Shown here: piece after piece, positions 26,003 to 32,937 of the stretch
Layout: every line of letters starts with the position of its first letter
How positions within the stretch are numbered: position 1 is the stretch's first letter
Source: Dyella monticola
GTDB lineage: Bacteria > Pseudomonadota > Gammaproteobacteria > Xanthomonadales > Rhodanobacteraceae
DNA length: 39,449 nt
Assembly (NCBI RefSeq): GCF_003363155.1
Contig: NZ_QRBE01000021.1
Location: 1 to 39,449, forward strand
Direction: 5' to 3'
Notes under the pieces: generated by a model
The model's input: the letters and a program-made list of their open reading frames with translations, nothing else
Told to the model about the DNA's origin: nothing
Databases searched by the model: none
Made by a program: the position numbers and the translations under genes

Positions 26003-27382
26003 ATGACCGGAAGCAAGCGCATCTACGCTCTCGACACCAATGTGTTGTTGCATGATCCGACGTCACTGTTTCGCTTCGAGGAACACGACGTCTTTATCCC
26101 GATGACGGTTCTGGAGGAGTTGGACGAAAAGAAGAAAGGTGCATCGGAAGTTTCGCGCAATGGACGCCAGGTCAGCCGTTTTCTGAATGAACTGATCGAA
26201 CGCGGCAATGGTCACGGCATTAGCAACGGCCTTGAATTGCAGAATCCCGAAGGCGTGTCGCTCAGACGTGGCGCTGCGGTAGGTCGCCTGTATTTCCAGC
26301 AGCGCACAACCAATGGGCATGGCAAGGCGGACAACCAGATCCTGTCCTCGGTCATCGAGCTAAAGGAGGAGAACCCTGGACGATCGGTGATCCTGGTTAC
26401 CAAGGACATCAACCTGCGCATCAAAGCCAAGATCTACGGCATCGATGCGGAGGATTACGAGAACGACCGCGCACTGGACGATTTCGCCCTGCTCTACACG
26501 GGCTCGGCGGAACTGTCGGAAAATTTCTGGGATGGCCATCCGGAAGTGCAATCGTGGAACGAACGCGGGCGCACGTTCTACAAGCTCGATCGCCATGAAG
26601 ATGAGGATTGGTATCCCAACCAATGCCTGTTCCTGCCCGGCGAAAACAGCGTGGAACTGCGCGTGCTGCACGTGGACGAAACACGCGCCACGCTGGTGCT
26701 GCTGGACGACCACAGCCACAGCAATCACAGCGTGTGGGGCATCGCTGCGCGCAATCGCGAGCAGAATTTCGCGCTCAACGCGCTGATGGATCCGGACGTC
26801 GATTTCGTCACCCTGCTCGGCACCGCCGGCACTGGCAAGACGCTGCTCGCGCTGGCTGCCGGTCTGGCGCAGGTGATGGATCAGCAGCGTTACCGCGAAA
26901 TCATCATGACTCGCGCCACGGTATCGGTCGGCGAAGACATCGGCTTTCTGCCCGGCACCGAAGAAGAAAAGATGACCCCATGGATGGGCGCACTCACCGA
27001 TAACCTCGAGGTGCTCGCCAATCCGGAAGAAGGTGGAAGCTGGGGCCGCCAGGCCACCAACGACCTGCTCGCTTCGCGCATCAAGATCCGCTCGCTGAAC
27101 TTCATGCGTGGACGTACTTTCCTGTCGCGTTACCTCATCATCGACGAGGCCCAGAACCTCACGCCCAAGCAGATGAAAACGCTGATCACCCGCGCGGGCC
27201 CGGGTACCAAGATCGTGTGCCTGGGCAATGTGGAGCAGATCGATACGCCTTACTTGACCGAAACCACGTCGGGTTTGACGTATGCGGTCGACCGCTTCAA
27301 GCACTGGTCGCATTCGGCGCACATCACGCTGCGTCGTGGCGAGCGGTCGCGCTTGGCGGATTTTGCTTCAGAGGCCTTGTAG
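26003..27382 (+). CDS. PIN-PhoH family ATPase (PhoH2 type)
   Basis: A 459-residue fusion. Residues 1-150 form a PIN nuclease domain: YALDTNVLLHDP with the first acidic residue, VLEELDEKKKG, KADNQIL and VTKDINLRIKA. Residues about 250-459 are a PhoH ATPase: Walker A GTAGTGKTLLALAAG (273-287), RATVSVGEDIGFLPGT, and Walker B FLSRYLIIDEAQNLTPKQMKT, then KIVCLGNVEQIDTPYL. PhoH2 proteins of this type have been described as RNA helicase/ribonucleases, sometimes paired with an antitoxin; no antitoxin-like gene is adjacent here. The PIN acidic residues appear intact. It is the last gene before an inverted repeat and the GIY-YIG gene. Confidence 0.92.
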   Translation: MTGSKRIYALDTNVLLHDPTSLFRFEEHDVFIPMTVLEELDEKKKGASEVSRNGRQVSRFLNELIERGNGHGISNGLELQNPEGVSLRRGAAVGRLYFQQRTTNGHGKADNQILSSVIELKEENPGRSVILVTKDINLRIKAKIYGIDAEDYENDRALDDFALLYTGSAELSENFWDGHPEVQSWNERGRTFYKLDRHEDEDWYPNQCLFLPGENSVELRVLHVDETRATLVLLDDHSHSNHSVWGIAARNREQNFALNALMDPDVDFVTLLGTAGTGKTLLALAAGLAQVMDQQRYREIIMTRATVSVGEDIGFLPGTEEEKMTPWMGALTDNLEVLANPEEGGSWGRQATNDLLASRIKIRSLNFMRGRTFLSRYLIIDEAQNLTPKQMKTLITRAGPGTKIVCLGNVEQIDTPYLTETTSGLTYAVDRFKHWSHSAHITLRRGERSRLADFASEAL

Positions 27383-27420
27383 TCCAAAGAAGTCGCAGTC
27401 ACTCCGAATGGCGGCACTAG

Positions 27421-27502
27421 CCTCACCGTCATTGCGGCGAAAGCCGGAATCCATCGCGCATTCGAAGCATGGATTCCGGCTTTCGCCGCAATGACGGTGA
27501 GG
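27421..27502. repeat. Perfect 34-bp inverted repeat (palindromic repeat family, full copy)
   Basis: The arm at 27421-27454, starting CCTCACCGTCATTGCGGCGA and ending CCGGAATCCAT, is the exact reverse complement of 27469-27502. The 14-nt spacer includes TTCGAA. The GTCATT...CGAAAGCCGGAATCCA pattern belongs to a class of intergenic palindromes common in Proteobacteria. Half copies or relatives appear at 27838 and 32415. It lies 38 nt after the PhoH stop and 41 nt before the GIY-YIG ORF, and as RNA would form a very stable hairpin that could end phoH transcription. Confidence 0.9.
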
Positions 27503-27543
27503 CGCGATGTAACGCCTTTTAGAAATGGAGCTTCAGACAAGCC

Positions 27544-27837
27544 ATGGATCGGCGATTGCCTTGTGTCTACATACTTGCCAGCCGTAAAAGAGGCACGTTG
27601 TACGTTGGCGTGACTAGCGACCTGATCACACGCATCTGGCAACACAAAACCCGCGTTACGAAGTGTTTTACGAACCAGTACCATGCACATGTATTCGTCT
27701 GGTTTGAACTCCACGGCACCATGGAATCGGCCGTCCTCCGCGAAAAAGCCATCAAGAACTGGAAGCGCGAATGGAAAATCCGGTTGGTTGAAGACGGGAA
27801 CCCTCAATGGGTCGACTTGTATCCCTCCTTGGTATAG
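27544..27837 (+). CDS. GIY-YIG nuclease family protein, repeat-flanked
   Basis: A 97-residue single-domain GIY-YIG protein. The motif is CVYILASRKRGTLYVGVTSDL (VYI at 8-10, YVG at 20-22), then Arg29, a His34, a conserved Glu (MESAVLREKAIKNWKREWK) and LVEDGNPQW...LYP. This is the UPF0213/YhbQ-like small subgroup, whose substrate is not known. The catalytic residues appear intact. The ribosome binding site is poor (GGAG 15 nt upstream). The gene is bracketed by copies of one palindromic repeat: a full one at 27421-27502 and a half copy that begins at the base after its stop codon. This suggests it and the repeats moved, or spread, together. Confidence 0.85.
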   Translation: MDRRLPCVYILASRKRGTLYVGVTSDLITRIWQHKTRVTKCFTNQYHAHVFVWFELHGTMESAVLREKAIKNWKREWKIRLVEDGNPQWVDLYPSLV

Positions 27838-27864
27838 ATGGATTCCGGCCTTCGCCAGAATGAC
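27838..27864. repeat. Half copy of the palindromic repeat overlapping the thiD leader
   Basis: ATGGATTCCGGCCTTCGCCA followed by GAATGAC repeats the right arm of the 27421-27502 palindrome (which reads ATGGATTCCGGCTTTCGCCG, then CAATGAC) with three or four differences. It starts immediately after the GIY-YIG stop. Its ATG creates a spurious upstream start for thiD. Confidence 0.8.
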
Positions 27865-27876
27865 GAGCTAAACAGC

Positions 27877-28665
27877 GTGGCAATCTCCAAACAACCAGCT
27901 ATCGCCCTCACCATCGCCGGCTCCGACTCCGGTGGTGGCGCGGGCATTCAAGCCGACCTGAAGACCTTTCATGCACACGGTGTGCACGGGCTTTCGGTCA
28001 TCGCGGCGATTACATCGCAGAACACGCGTGGCGTGACGGCTGTACATCCCGTTCCCCTGGCGCACATTCGCAGCCAGCTCGATGCGGTGTTCGATGATTT
28101 TTCGGTCGCAGCCGTGAAAACCGGCATGCTGGGCAATGCCGCCACCGTGCGACTCGTGGCGAAGACGCTACGCAAACACAAGCCGGCATGGGTCGTGGTG
28201 GATCCGGTGATGATCTCGACCACCGGTTCGCGCCTGCTGGATGAGGACGCCGTCCAGGCAATGATCAACGAGCTGATTCCACTGGCTGACGTGCTGACGC
28301 CCAACCTGCCCGAAGCCGAAGCGCTGCTAGGTCGTCCGCTCAGCACGTCGAAACAACGGGCCGAGGCGGGTGCAGCGTTGCGCGCGCTCGGCGCCAAAAG
28401 CGTGCTTCTGAAAGGTGGGCATGGGCGAGGCAGTCAGGTGGTGGATCGCTATTTCGACGCCAAAGGGATGATCGATATCCGGCATGCCCGCCTTCCGTGC
28501 GAAGGCCACGGCACGGGCTGCACGCTGGCCTCTGCCGTCGCCGCAGAGCTGGCAACGGGTATCCTGCCCCGCCAGGCGGTGCGCCGAGCCATCGCTTACG
28601 TGCAACGCGCGTTGAAAAATGGCTATCGCCCGGGCGGCGGCACGTCTTACGTGCTCCGTCACTGA
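27877..28665 (+). CDS. thiD: Hydroxymethylpyrimidine/phosphomethylpyrimidine kinase
   Basis: A ribokinase-family enzyme (262 residues from GTG 27877) that phosphorylates HMP and HMP-P for thiamine synthesis. Motifs: ALTIAGSDSGGGAGIQADLK near the start, VIAAITSQNTRGV, AVKTGMLGN, WVVVDPVMISTTGSRLL, LTPNLPEAEALLG and the C-terminal anion hole CEGHGTGCTLASAVAAELA. The frame is open from ATG 27838, but the first 13 residues (MDSGLRQNDELNS) are encoded by the palindromic repeat, so I prefer the GTG at 27877. No other thi genes are nearby. Confidence 0.92.
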   Translation: MAISKQPAIALTIAGSDSGGGAGIQADLKTFHAHGVHGLSVIAAITSQNTRGVTAVHPVPLAHIRSQLDAVFDDFSVAAVKTGMLGNAATVRLVAKTLRKHKPAWVVVDPVMISTTGSRLLDEDAVQAMINELIPLADVLTPNLPEAEALLGRPLSTSKQRAEAGAALRALGAKSVLLKGGHGRGSQVVDRYFDAKGMIDIRHARLPCEGHGTGCTLASAVAAELATGILPRQAVRRAIAYVQRALKNGYRPGGGTSYVLRH

Positions 28666-28752
28666 CCGGGATTTGCCGTAAAATTGACCAGCGGCCTTGC
28701 GGCCCCCATATTCCCGGACACTGTCCCTGGCGCACCCGAGCCGCTCTTCACG

Positions 28753-29700
28753 ATGGATCTTCTCAGTCCCCGCTTCATCATCCTTTATGTGCTGCTGGCC
28801 TTCGTGCTGTGCGTACTGCTGGTCCATCTGCGCGGACGCACGCGGTTGCGCTTCGATCGCCAATTGGTGGATCACTCCGCCGTGTTCGCACCGTACAACC
28901 TGCTGATGTACGCCTTCTCCGCCGTACCGGCGCGGCCCATCCTTGATCGTGAAGGTTTCCCGCAACTGGATTTGCTGCGCGATAACTGGCAGGCCATTCG
29001 CGAGGAAGCATTGCAATTGTTTGGCGACGGGCATATCCGTGCGGCCGAAAAGCACAACGACGCCAGTTTCAACAGTTTCTTCAAACAGGGCTGGAAGCGC
29101 TTCTATTTGAAATGGTATGGCGAACCGCTTGCATCGGCCGAAACGCTATGCCCGAAAACCGTGGCGCTGCTCAACTCGATCCCGAGCGTGAAGGCGGCCA
29201 TGTTCGCCACCCTCGCGCCACACAGCAAACTCAATCCGCATCGCGATCCATTTGCCGGCTCACTGCGCTATCACCTGGGTCTGATTACACCCAACTCACG
29301 CGACTGCCGCATTTTCGTCGATGGTGAAGAGCACGCCTGGGGCGACGGCAAAGATGTGGTGTTCGACGAAACCTATATCCATTGGGTGGAAAACAAAACC
29401 AATCAGACGCGCGTGATTCTATTCGCCGATGTCGAGCGCCCGCTGCGCACGCGCCTGATGAGCGCGATCAACCATCGCGTTGGCGCATTCATGGGCAAGA
29501 TCACCGCCTCGCCCAACACCGAGTCGCCGGAGGAAAAAACCGGCTTCGTCAACCGCGTGTTCGCGCTCAACCAGCGTGGACGCGAGCGCAGCCGTGCGTT
29601 CAAGAAAAAATATCCCAGGCTGTTCCGCACGGTGAAGTACATCGGCATGCTGATTTTCATCTGGCTGGTATTTCTCGCCCCCTGGCCGTTTGTGCACTGA
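28753..29700 (+). CDS. lpxO: LpxO-type lipid A 2-hydroxylase (aspartyl/asparaginyl beta-hydroxylase family)
   Basis: A 315-residue membrane-associated Fe(II)/2-oxoglutarate dioxygenase. An N-terminal membrane helix (about residues 8-26) is followed by HSAVFAPYNLLMYAFSAVP, NSFFKQGWKRFYLKWYG, CPKTVALLNSIPSVKAAMF, the iron-binding HRDPFAGSLRYHLGL (H163, D165) and VVFDETYIHWVEN (H210). A second hydrophobic segment is at the C-terminus. These blocks closely follow Salmonella LpxO, which hydroxylates a secondary acyl chain of lipid A on the cytoplasmic side of the inner membrane. I chose ATG 28753; the frame is open further upstream to 28684 but without family content. Another member of the hydroxylase family is possible. 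Confidence 0.85.
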   Translation: MDLLSPRFIILYVLLAFVLCVLLVHLRGRTRLRFDRQLVDHSAVFAPYNLLMYAFSAVPARPILDREGFPQLDLLRDNWQAIREEALQLFGDGHIRAAEKHNDASFNSFFKQGWKRFYLKWYGEPLASAETLCPKTVALLNSIPSVKAAMFATLAPHSKLNPHRDPFAGSLRYHLGLITPNSRDCRIFVDGEEHAWGDGKDVVFDETYIHWVENKTNQTRVILFADVERPLRTRLMSAINHRVGAFMGKITASPNTESPEEKTGFVNRVFALNQRGRERSRAFKKKYPRLFRTVKYIGMLIFIWLVFLAPWPFVH

Positions 29701-29702
29701 GC

Positions 29703-29729
29703 TGTCACGTTTCGTGTAAGTGGCACGTC
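29703..29729 (+). promoter_or_regulatory. ECF41-type promoter of the sigma factor gene
   Basis: TGTCACG (29703-29709), 16 nt, then CGTC (29726-29729) matches the promoter motif reported for ECF41 sigma factors (TGTCACA-N16-CGTC). It lies 30 nt before the sigma factor ATG, which implies autoregulation. The same motif with the same spacer occurs at 30622-30648. Confidence 0.8.
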
Positions 29730-29758
29730 CTGGTCATGGGTTCTTACTGGACATGATC

Positions 29759-30658
29759 ATGGACACGCACACCGAACTCTTCCAGAAGCACCGTCCGCGC
29801 CTGCTGGGCCTGGCTTATCGCATGCTCGGCACCCAGGCGGATGCCGAGGACGTGCTGCACGACGCCTGGCTGCGCTGGCATGCGCAGGATAAAGCCAGCC
29901 TGGATGATGCCGAAGCGTGGCTGGTCACGGTGACCACGCGCCTCGCATTGGACCGGCTGCGCCACGCCAAGGTCGAGCGTGAGCATTACACCGGCCCCTG
30001 GCTGCCTGAGCCGCTGATCGACTCGGACGCGCCACCGGACGTGCAGGCCGAGCAAGCCCAGACGCTCACGCTCTCCTTCCTGATGATGCTCGAACGGCTC
30101 AGCCCCGAAGAGCGCGCTGCCTTTTTGCTGCGCGAAGTCTTCGACTACAGCCATGCCGAAGCGGCGGCCATCCTCGATATTACGGAGGACGCCTGCCGTC
30201 AGCGCACGCATCGCGCCAAACAACGCCTGCGCGAGGAGCGCACGCGCTTTACCGCCAATGCGCAAACACAGCGGCGTCTGCTTGAGCGTTTCGCCCAGGC
30301 GCTCCAGCAACCTACCGAGGAAAACTTGCGCGCGCTGTTCGTCGAAGATGCCGTCCATATTTCCGACGGTGGCGGCGTAGTGACGGCAGCGTTGCGTCCT
30401 TTGCTGGGCAGCGAGCGCATCGCCCGCCTGTATCTGCAAGTGGCCAAGCACGAGCAGGGTCACCAGATGCACCGCGATGTGCGTATCTTGAACGGGGCGC
30501 CCGTGCTGCTGACCTGGGCGGATGGACAACTGGTTACCGCCTGCTGGATCGAATGCGACGGCGAGCGCATCGTCGCTGTGCACGCATTACGCAATCCGCA
30601 AAAACTGTCGCGCCTGGCCGCTGTCACGAACTCCCAAGGCAGCCCGTCCTTACATTGA
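29759..30658 (+). CDS. ECF41-family RNA polymerase sigma factor with SnoaL-like C-terminal domain (SigJ-like)
   Basis: A 299-residue sigma factor, longer than ordinary ECF proteins. Region 2 (about 5-75) has LLGLAYRMLGTQADAEDVLHDAWLRW; region 4 (about 105-160) has LSPEERAAFLLREVFDYSHAEAA and the recognition helix. Between them lies YTGPWLPEP (81-85), and the C-terminal SnoaL-like domain (about 165-290) has HISDGGGVV (DGGG at 203-206). WLPEP and DGGG are the two hallmarks of group ECF41, in which the C-terminal domain acts in cis in place of an anti-sigma factor. ATG 29759 is preferred; ATG 29753 is two codons upstream. The next gene is the usual COE-type partner, and both have matching promoters. 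Confidence 0.93.
   Translation: MDTHTELFQKHRPRLLGLAYRMLGTQADAEDVLHDAWLRWHAQDKASLDDAEAWLVTVTTRLALDRLRHAKVEREHYTGPWLPEPLIDSDAPPDVQAEQAQTLTLSFLMMLERLSPEERAAFLLREVFDYSHAEAAAILDITEDACRQRTHRAKQRLREERTRFTANAQTQRRLLERFAQALQQPTEENLRALFVEDAVHISDGGGVVTAALRPLLGSERIARLYLQVAKHEQGHQMHRDVRILNGAPVLLTWADGQLVTACWIECDGERIVAVHALRNPQKLSRLAAVTNSQGSPSLH
30622..30648 (+). promoter_or_regulatory. ECF41-type promoter of the carboxymuconolactone decarboxylase gene
   Basis: TGTCACG (30622-30628), 16 nt, then CGTC (30645-30648) is the same element, with the same spacer length, as at 29703. It lies inside the last codons of the sigma factor gene, 48 nt before the start of the CMD gene, so the target gene can be switched on independently of read-through. 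Confidence 0.82.
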
Positions 30659-30696
30659 ACGGCCTATGCCGACAGCCCCACATGAGGACCCCAGCC

Positions 30697-31158
30697 ATGT
30701 CACGTTTTTCCTATGAAACTTATCCCGAAGCCATGAAGCCACTGTTTGCGATGAAGGTGCATATCGACAAATCGGGCCTTGAGAAAAAACTGATGCATCT
30801 GGTCATGATGCGCGCATCGCAGCTCAACGGCTGCACGTATTGTATGGACATGCATAGCAAAGAGGCCCGTGCGGAGGGTGAAACCGAACAACGCCTTTAT
30901 CTCTTGCAGGTTTGGCGCGAAGCACCGTTCTACACCGAACGCGAACGCGCCGCGCTGGCGTGGTGCGAGGCCGTGACGCGGCTCGATCCGGTGCACGGCG
31001 TAACGGACGAGATTTACGCTCAGGCAAGCGCGCAGTTCAGCGAACGTGAACTGATGGATCTGAATCTGTTGGTGATCATGATCAACGGCTGGAATCGCAT
31101 CGCGATACCGTCGAGGAAAGCGCCGGATTATCAGCCGGTGGAACGCAAAGTCGCCTGA
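30697..31158 (+). CDS. Carboxymuconolactone decarboxylase/AhpD family protein, ECF41 target
   Basis: A 153-residue all-helical protein of the CMD/AhpD family. The redox motif is LNGCTYCMDMH with C46, C49 and H53 (C-x2-C-x3-H), typical of alkylhydroperoxidase-like members. The C-terminal half has ERAALAWCEAVTRL and LNLLVIMINGWNRIAI. A GAGGA ribosome binding site precedes ATG 30697. Genes of this type are the usual neighbours and targets of ECF41 sigma factors (carboxymuconolactone decarboxylases, oxidoreductases or epimerases). The physiological substrate is unknown; a role in handling oxidants is inferred from the CxxC motif. Confidence 0.9.
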   Translation: MSRFSYETYPEAMKPLFAMKVHIDKSGLEKKLMHLVMMRASQLNGCTYCMDMHSKEARAEGETEQRLYLLQVWREAPFYTERERAALAWCEAVTRLDPVHGVTDEIYAQASAQFSERELMDLNLLVIMINGWNRIAIPSRKAPDYQPVERKVA

Positions 31159-31166
31159 TGGCGCGA

Positions 31167-31195
31167 TTCCCTCTCCCCTTCATGGGGAGAGGGAA
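31167..31195. terminator. Bidirectional hairpin terminator
   Basis: A perfect 12-bp stem, TTCCCTCTCCCC (31167-31178) and GGGGAGAGGGAA (31184-31195), with a TTCAT loop, separates the convergent CMD and isocitrate dehydrogenase genes. It is the best-formed member of the CCCTC/GAGGG hairpins found at convergent junctions in this window. Confidence 0.7.
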
Positions 31196-31205
31196 TGAAC
31201 GAAGC

Positions 31206-32219
31206 TCAGCCCTTCACGCGCTTGGCAATCGCCTCGCCAAAACTCTGCGTCGTGCCCTTGCCGCCCAGATCCGGCGTCACGTGCTCGCGATCGTTCTGCA
31301 TGGTGTCGCGAATCGCCGCGCGCAGCTTCGTGCCTTTCTCCACCATGCCCAAATGATCGAGCATATCCGCCGCCGCCAGTAGCAGCGCGCACGGATTGGC
31401 GATGCCCTTGCCGGCGATATCCGGCGCAGAGCCATGCACGGCTTCGAAGATCGCCGCGTGCTCGCCGATGTTGTCGCCCGGGGCCAGCCCCAGGCCGCCG
31501 ACCAGGCCAGCGCACAAGTCGGAGAGAATGTCGCCGAAGAGATTGGTCGTAACGATCACGTCGAACTGCTCCGGACGCATCACCAACTGCATGCAGGCGT
31601 TATCCACGATCATCTCGTTGAATTCGATCTGCGGATAATCCTTGGCGATCTCGCGCGCCACGTTGAGGAACAAACCCGACGCGGTCTTGATGATGTTGGC
31701 CTTGTGCACCGCCGTGACTTTCTTGCGGCCTTTCTTCACCGCCATCTCGAAGGCATAACGCACGATGCGCGCACAGCCCTTGCGCGTGACGCGGATCAGC
31801 GAGGTGGCCAGTTCACCGTCTTCGGACAATGTCTGACCTTCCGAAAGATAGGCACCTTCGGTGTTCTCACGCACGGTGATAATGTCGATGTTGTCAAAGC
31901 GTGCCTTGGTGCCGGGGAAGCTGATCGCCGGACGCACGTTGGCATACAGATCGAAGTGGCGACGCAGCGTCACGTTGATCGACGTGAAACCACCACCGAC
32001 CGGCGTCGTCAGCGGCCCCTTGAGAGCCACCTTGTGCGTGCCGATGGCTTCCAGCGTGGCCTTGGGCAGCAGGTCGCCGTGCTTTTCGAGCGCGATCATG
32101 CCTGCTTCCACGGTGGCGTAAGTAAGGCCGCAGTCGAGTGCATCGAGCACGCGCAACGTGGCGGTCATGATCTCCGGGCCAATGCCATCGCCCGGGATCA
32201 CCGCAATGGTCTTGCTCAT
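31206..32219 (-). CDS. icd: NAD-dependent isocitrate dehydrogenase
   Basis: A 337-residue beta-decarboxylating dehydrogenase. Motifs: [35 protein letters not shown] substrate loop ([18 protein letters not shown]), [40 protein letters not shown] and [17 protein letters not shown]. The SxN...R substrate loop is that of isocitrate enzymes rather than isopropylmalate dehydrogenase. In the coenzyme loop, Asp-Ile replace the Lys-Tyr of E. coli NADP-IDH, pointing to NAD. A strong AAGGAG lies 9 nt before ATG 32219. It acts in the TCA cycle. A homoisocitrate or other malate-type dehydrogenase is less likely. Confidence 0.9.
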   Translation of the reverse strand: MSKTIAVIPGDGIGPEIMTATLRVLDALDCGLTYATVEAGMIALEKHGDLLPKATLEAIGTHKVALKGPLTTPVGGGFTSINVTLRRHFDLYANVRPAISFPGTKARFDNIDIITVRENTEGAYLSEGQTLSEDGELATSLIRVTRKGCARIVRYAFEMAVKKGRKKVTAVHKANIIKTASGLFLNVAREIAKDYPQIEFNEMIVDNACMQLVMRPEQFDVIVTTNLFGDILSDLCAGLVGGLGLAPGDNIGEHAAIFEAVHGSAPDIAGKGIANPCALLLAAADMLDHLGMVEKGTKLRAAIRDTMQNDREHVTPDLGGKGTTQSFGEAIAKRVKG

Positions 32220-32544
32220 GGGGGAAACTCCTTGGAATGAAGCAGAGAATACCGGCGCGCGGGGAAGGCGCCAGGTAAAAAGCGCTCAATTATCGCCGAT
32301 GGCTGGGTTTACGAATAGTCCGAAGGACGGCCCGAACCGTTGCAAATGCTCGGATGGAGCGTTGCTTCAAATCGAAGGGCAACCCCCTCCCCAGGCGTTG
32401 CCACCACCTCAGACCCGTCGTCCCGACGAACGCCCCGGGCCCAGTGTCGTTAAGCCAGGAGGCGCGCAAGCCGCTGGGTCCGGGCACTCGCAGGGACGAC
32501 GGTGAGGGGAAATTTAACGCGGGGTGTTCGTAGGAGACGGGCAG
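32220..32544. other. 325-bp intergenic region with a palindromic element
   Basis: This gap lies between icd and the AhpD-like gene, both on minus. It contains no believable reading frame. Its left part should hold the icd promoter. Its right part contains the inverted repeat at 32415-32502. Confidence 0.5.
32415..32502. repeat. Diverged palindromic repeat
   Basis: The arm at 32415-32444 begins CCGTCGTCCC and ends CCGGGCCCAG. The arm at 32474-32502 in reverse complement begins CCGTCGTCCC and ends CCGGACCCAG. The outer flank on the right (read in reverse, CCTCACCGTC) matches the outer end of the perfect palindrome at 27421, so it is probably an older or divergent member of the same family. It lies about 40 nt downstream of the AhpD-like gene's stop. 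Confidence 0.7.
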
Positions 32545-32937
32545 TTAGCTGTGCTCACCACAGCCCTCTGCCTTTTCCGCCACATCGCCCACTTCCAGCC
32601 GATCAAGAAAATCCACCGCTCTGCGCAGGTGCGGAATCACGATCGATCCGCCCACCACCAGCCCCACGCTAAACACTTCGAAAAACTCGTCGCGGCTCAC
32701 ACCCGCTTCCTTGCATTGCGCAACGTGATAGCTGATGCAGTCATCGCAACGCAGCACCATCGATGCAACCAGACCCAGCATCTCCTTGGTTTTCACGTCC
32801 AGCGCGCCGGCTTTGTAGGTTTGCGTGTCCAGCGCGAAAAAGCGGCGGACGACCTGGTTGTCCTCGGCTAGAATGCGCTCGTTCATGCGCTGGCGGAACG
32901 CGGTGAATTCGGCGAGGCGATCCTTTTCGGCGCTCAT
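32545..32937 (-). CDS. Carboxymuconolactone decarboxylase/AhpD-like protein
   Basis: A 130-residue helical protein of the CMD family. It has KTKEMLGLVASMVLRCDDCISYHV with the C-x2-C-x3-H redox motif, then GVSRDEFFEVFSVGLVVGGSIVIPHLRRA. The C-terminus is Cys- and Glu-rich (EGCGEH). It resembles small alkylhydroperoxidase-like proteins whose substrates are mostly unknown. Its ATG overlaps the grxC stop in an ATGA arrangement, so it is probably cotranslated with glutaredoxin 3. A joint role in thiol redox or peroxide handling is plausible but inferred. Confidence 0.87.
   Translation of the reverse strand: MSAEKDRLAEFTAFRQRMNERILAEDNQVVRRFFALDTQTYKAGALDVKTKEMLGLVASMVLRCDDCISYHVAQCKEAGVSRDEFFEVFSVGLVVGGSIVIPHLRRAVDFLDRLEVGDVAEKAEGCGEHS

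Noticed and set aside
26360-27322. 320-codon minus frame opposite the PIN-PhoH gene
   Set aside because: No ribosome binding site or known motif; the plus frame has the full PIN and Walker motifs.
26003-27837. PIN-PhoH and GIY-YIG genes as a toxin-antitoxin or defence pair
   Set aside because: They are separated by a hairpin repeat, no antitoxin-like gene is adjacent, and PIN-PhoH is a widespread chromosomal gene. Nothing beyond proximity links them.
27421-27864. CRISPR array
   Set aside because: Only inverted and half copies of one repeat are present, without regular direct repeats or spacers and without cas genes.
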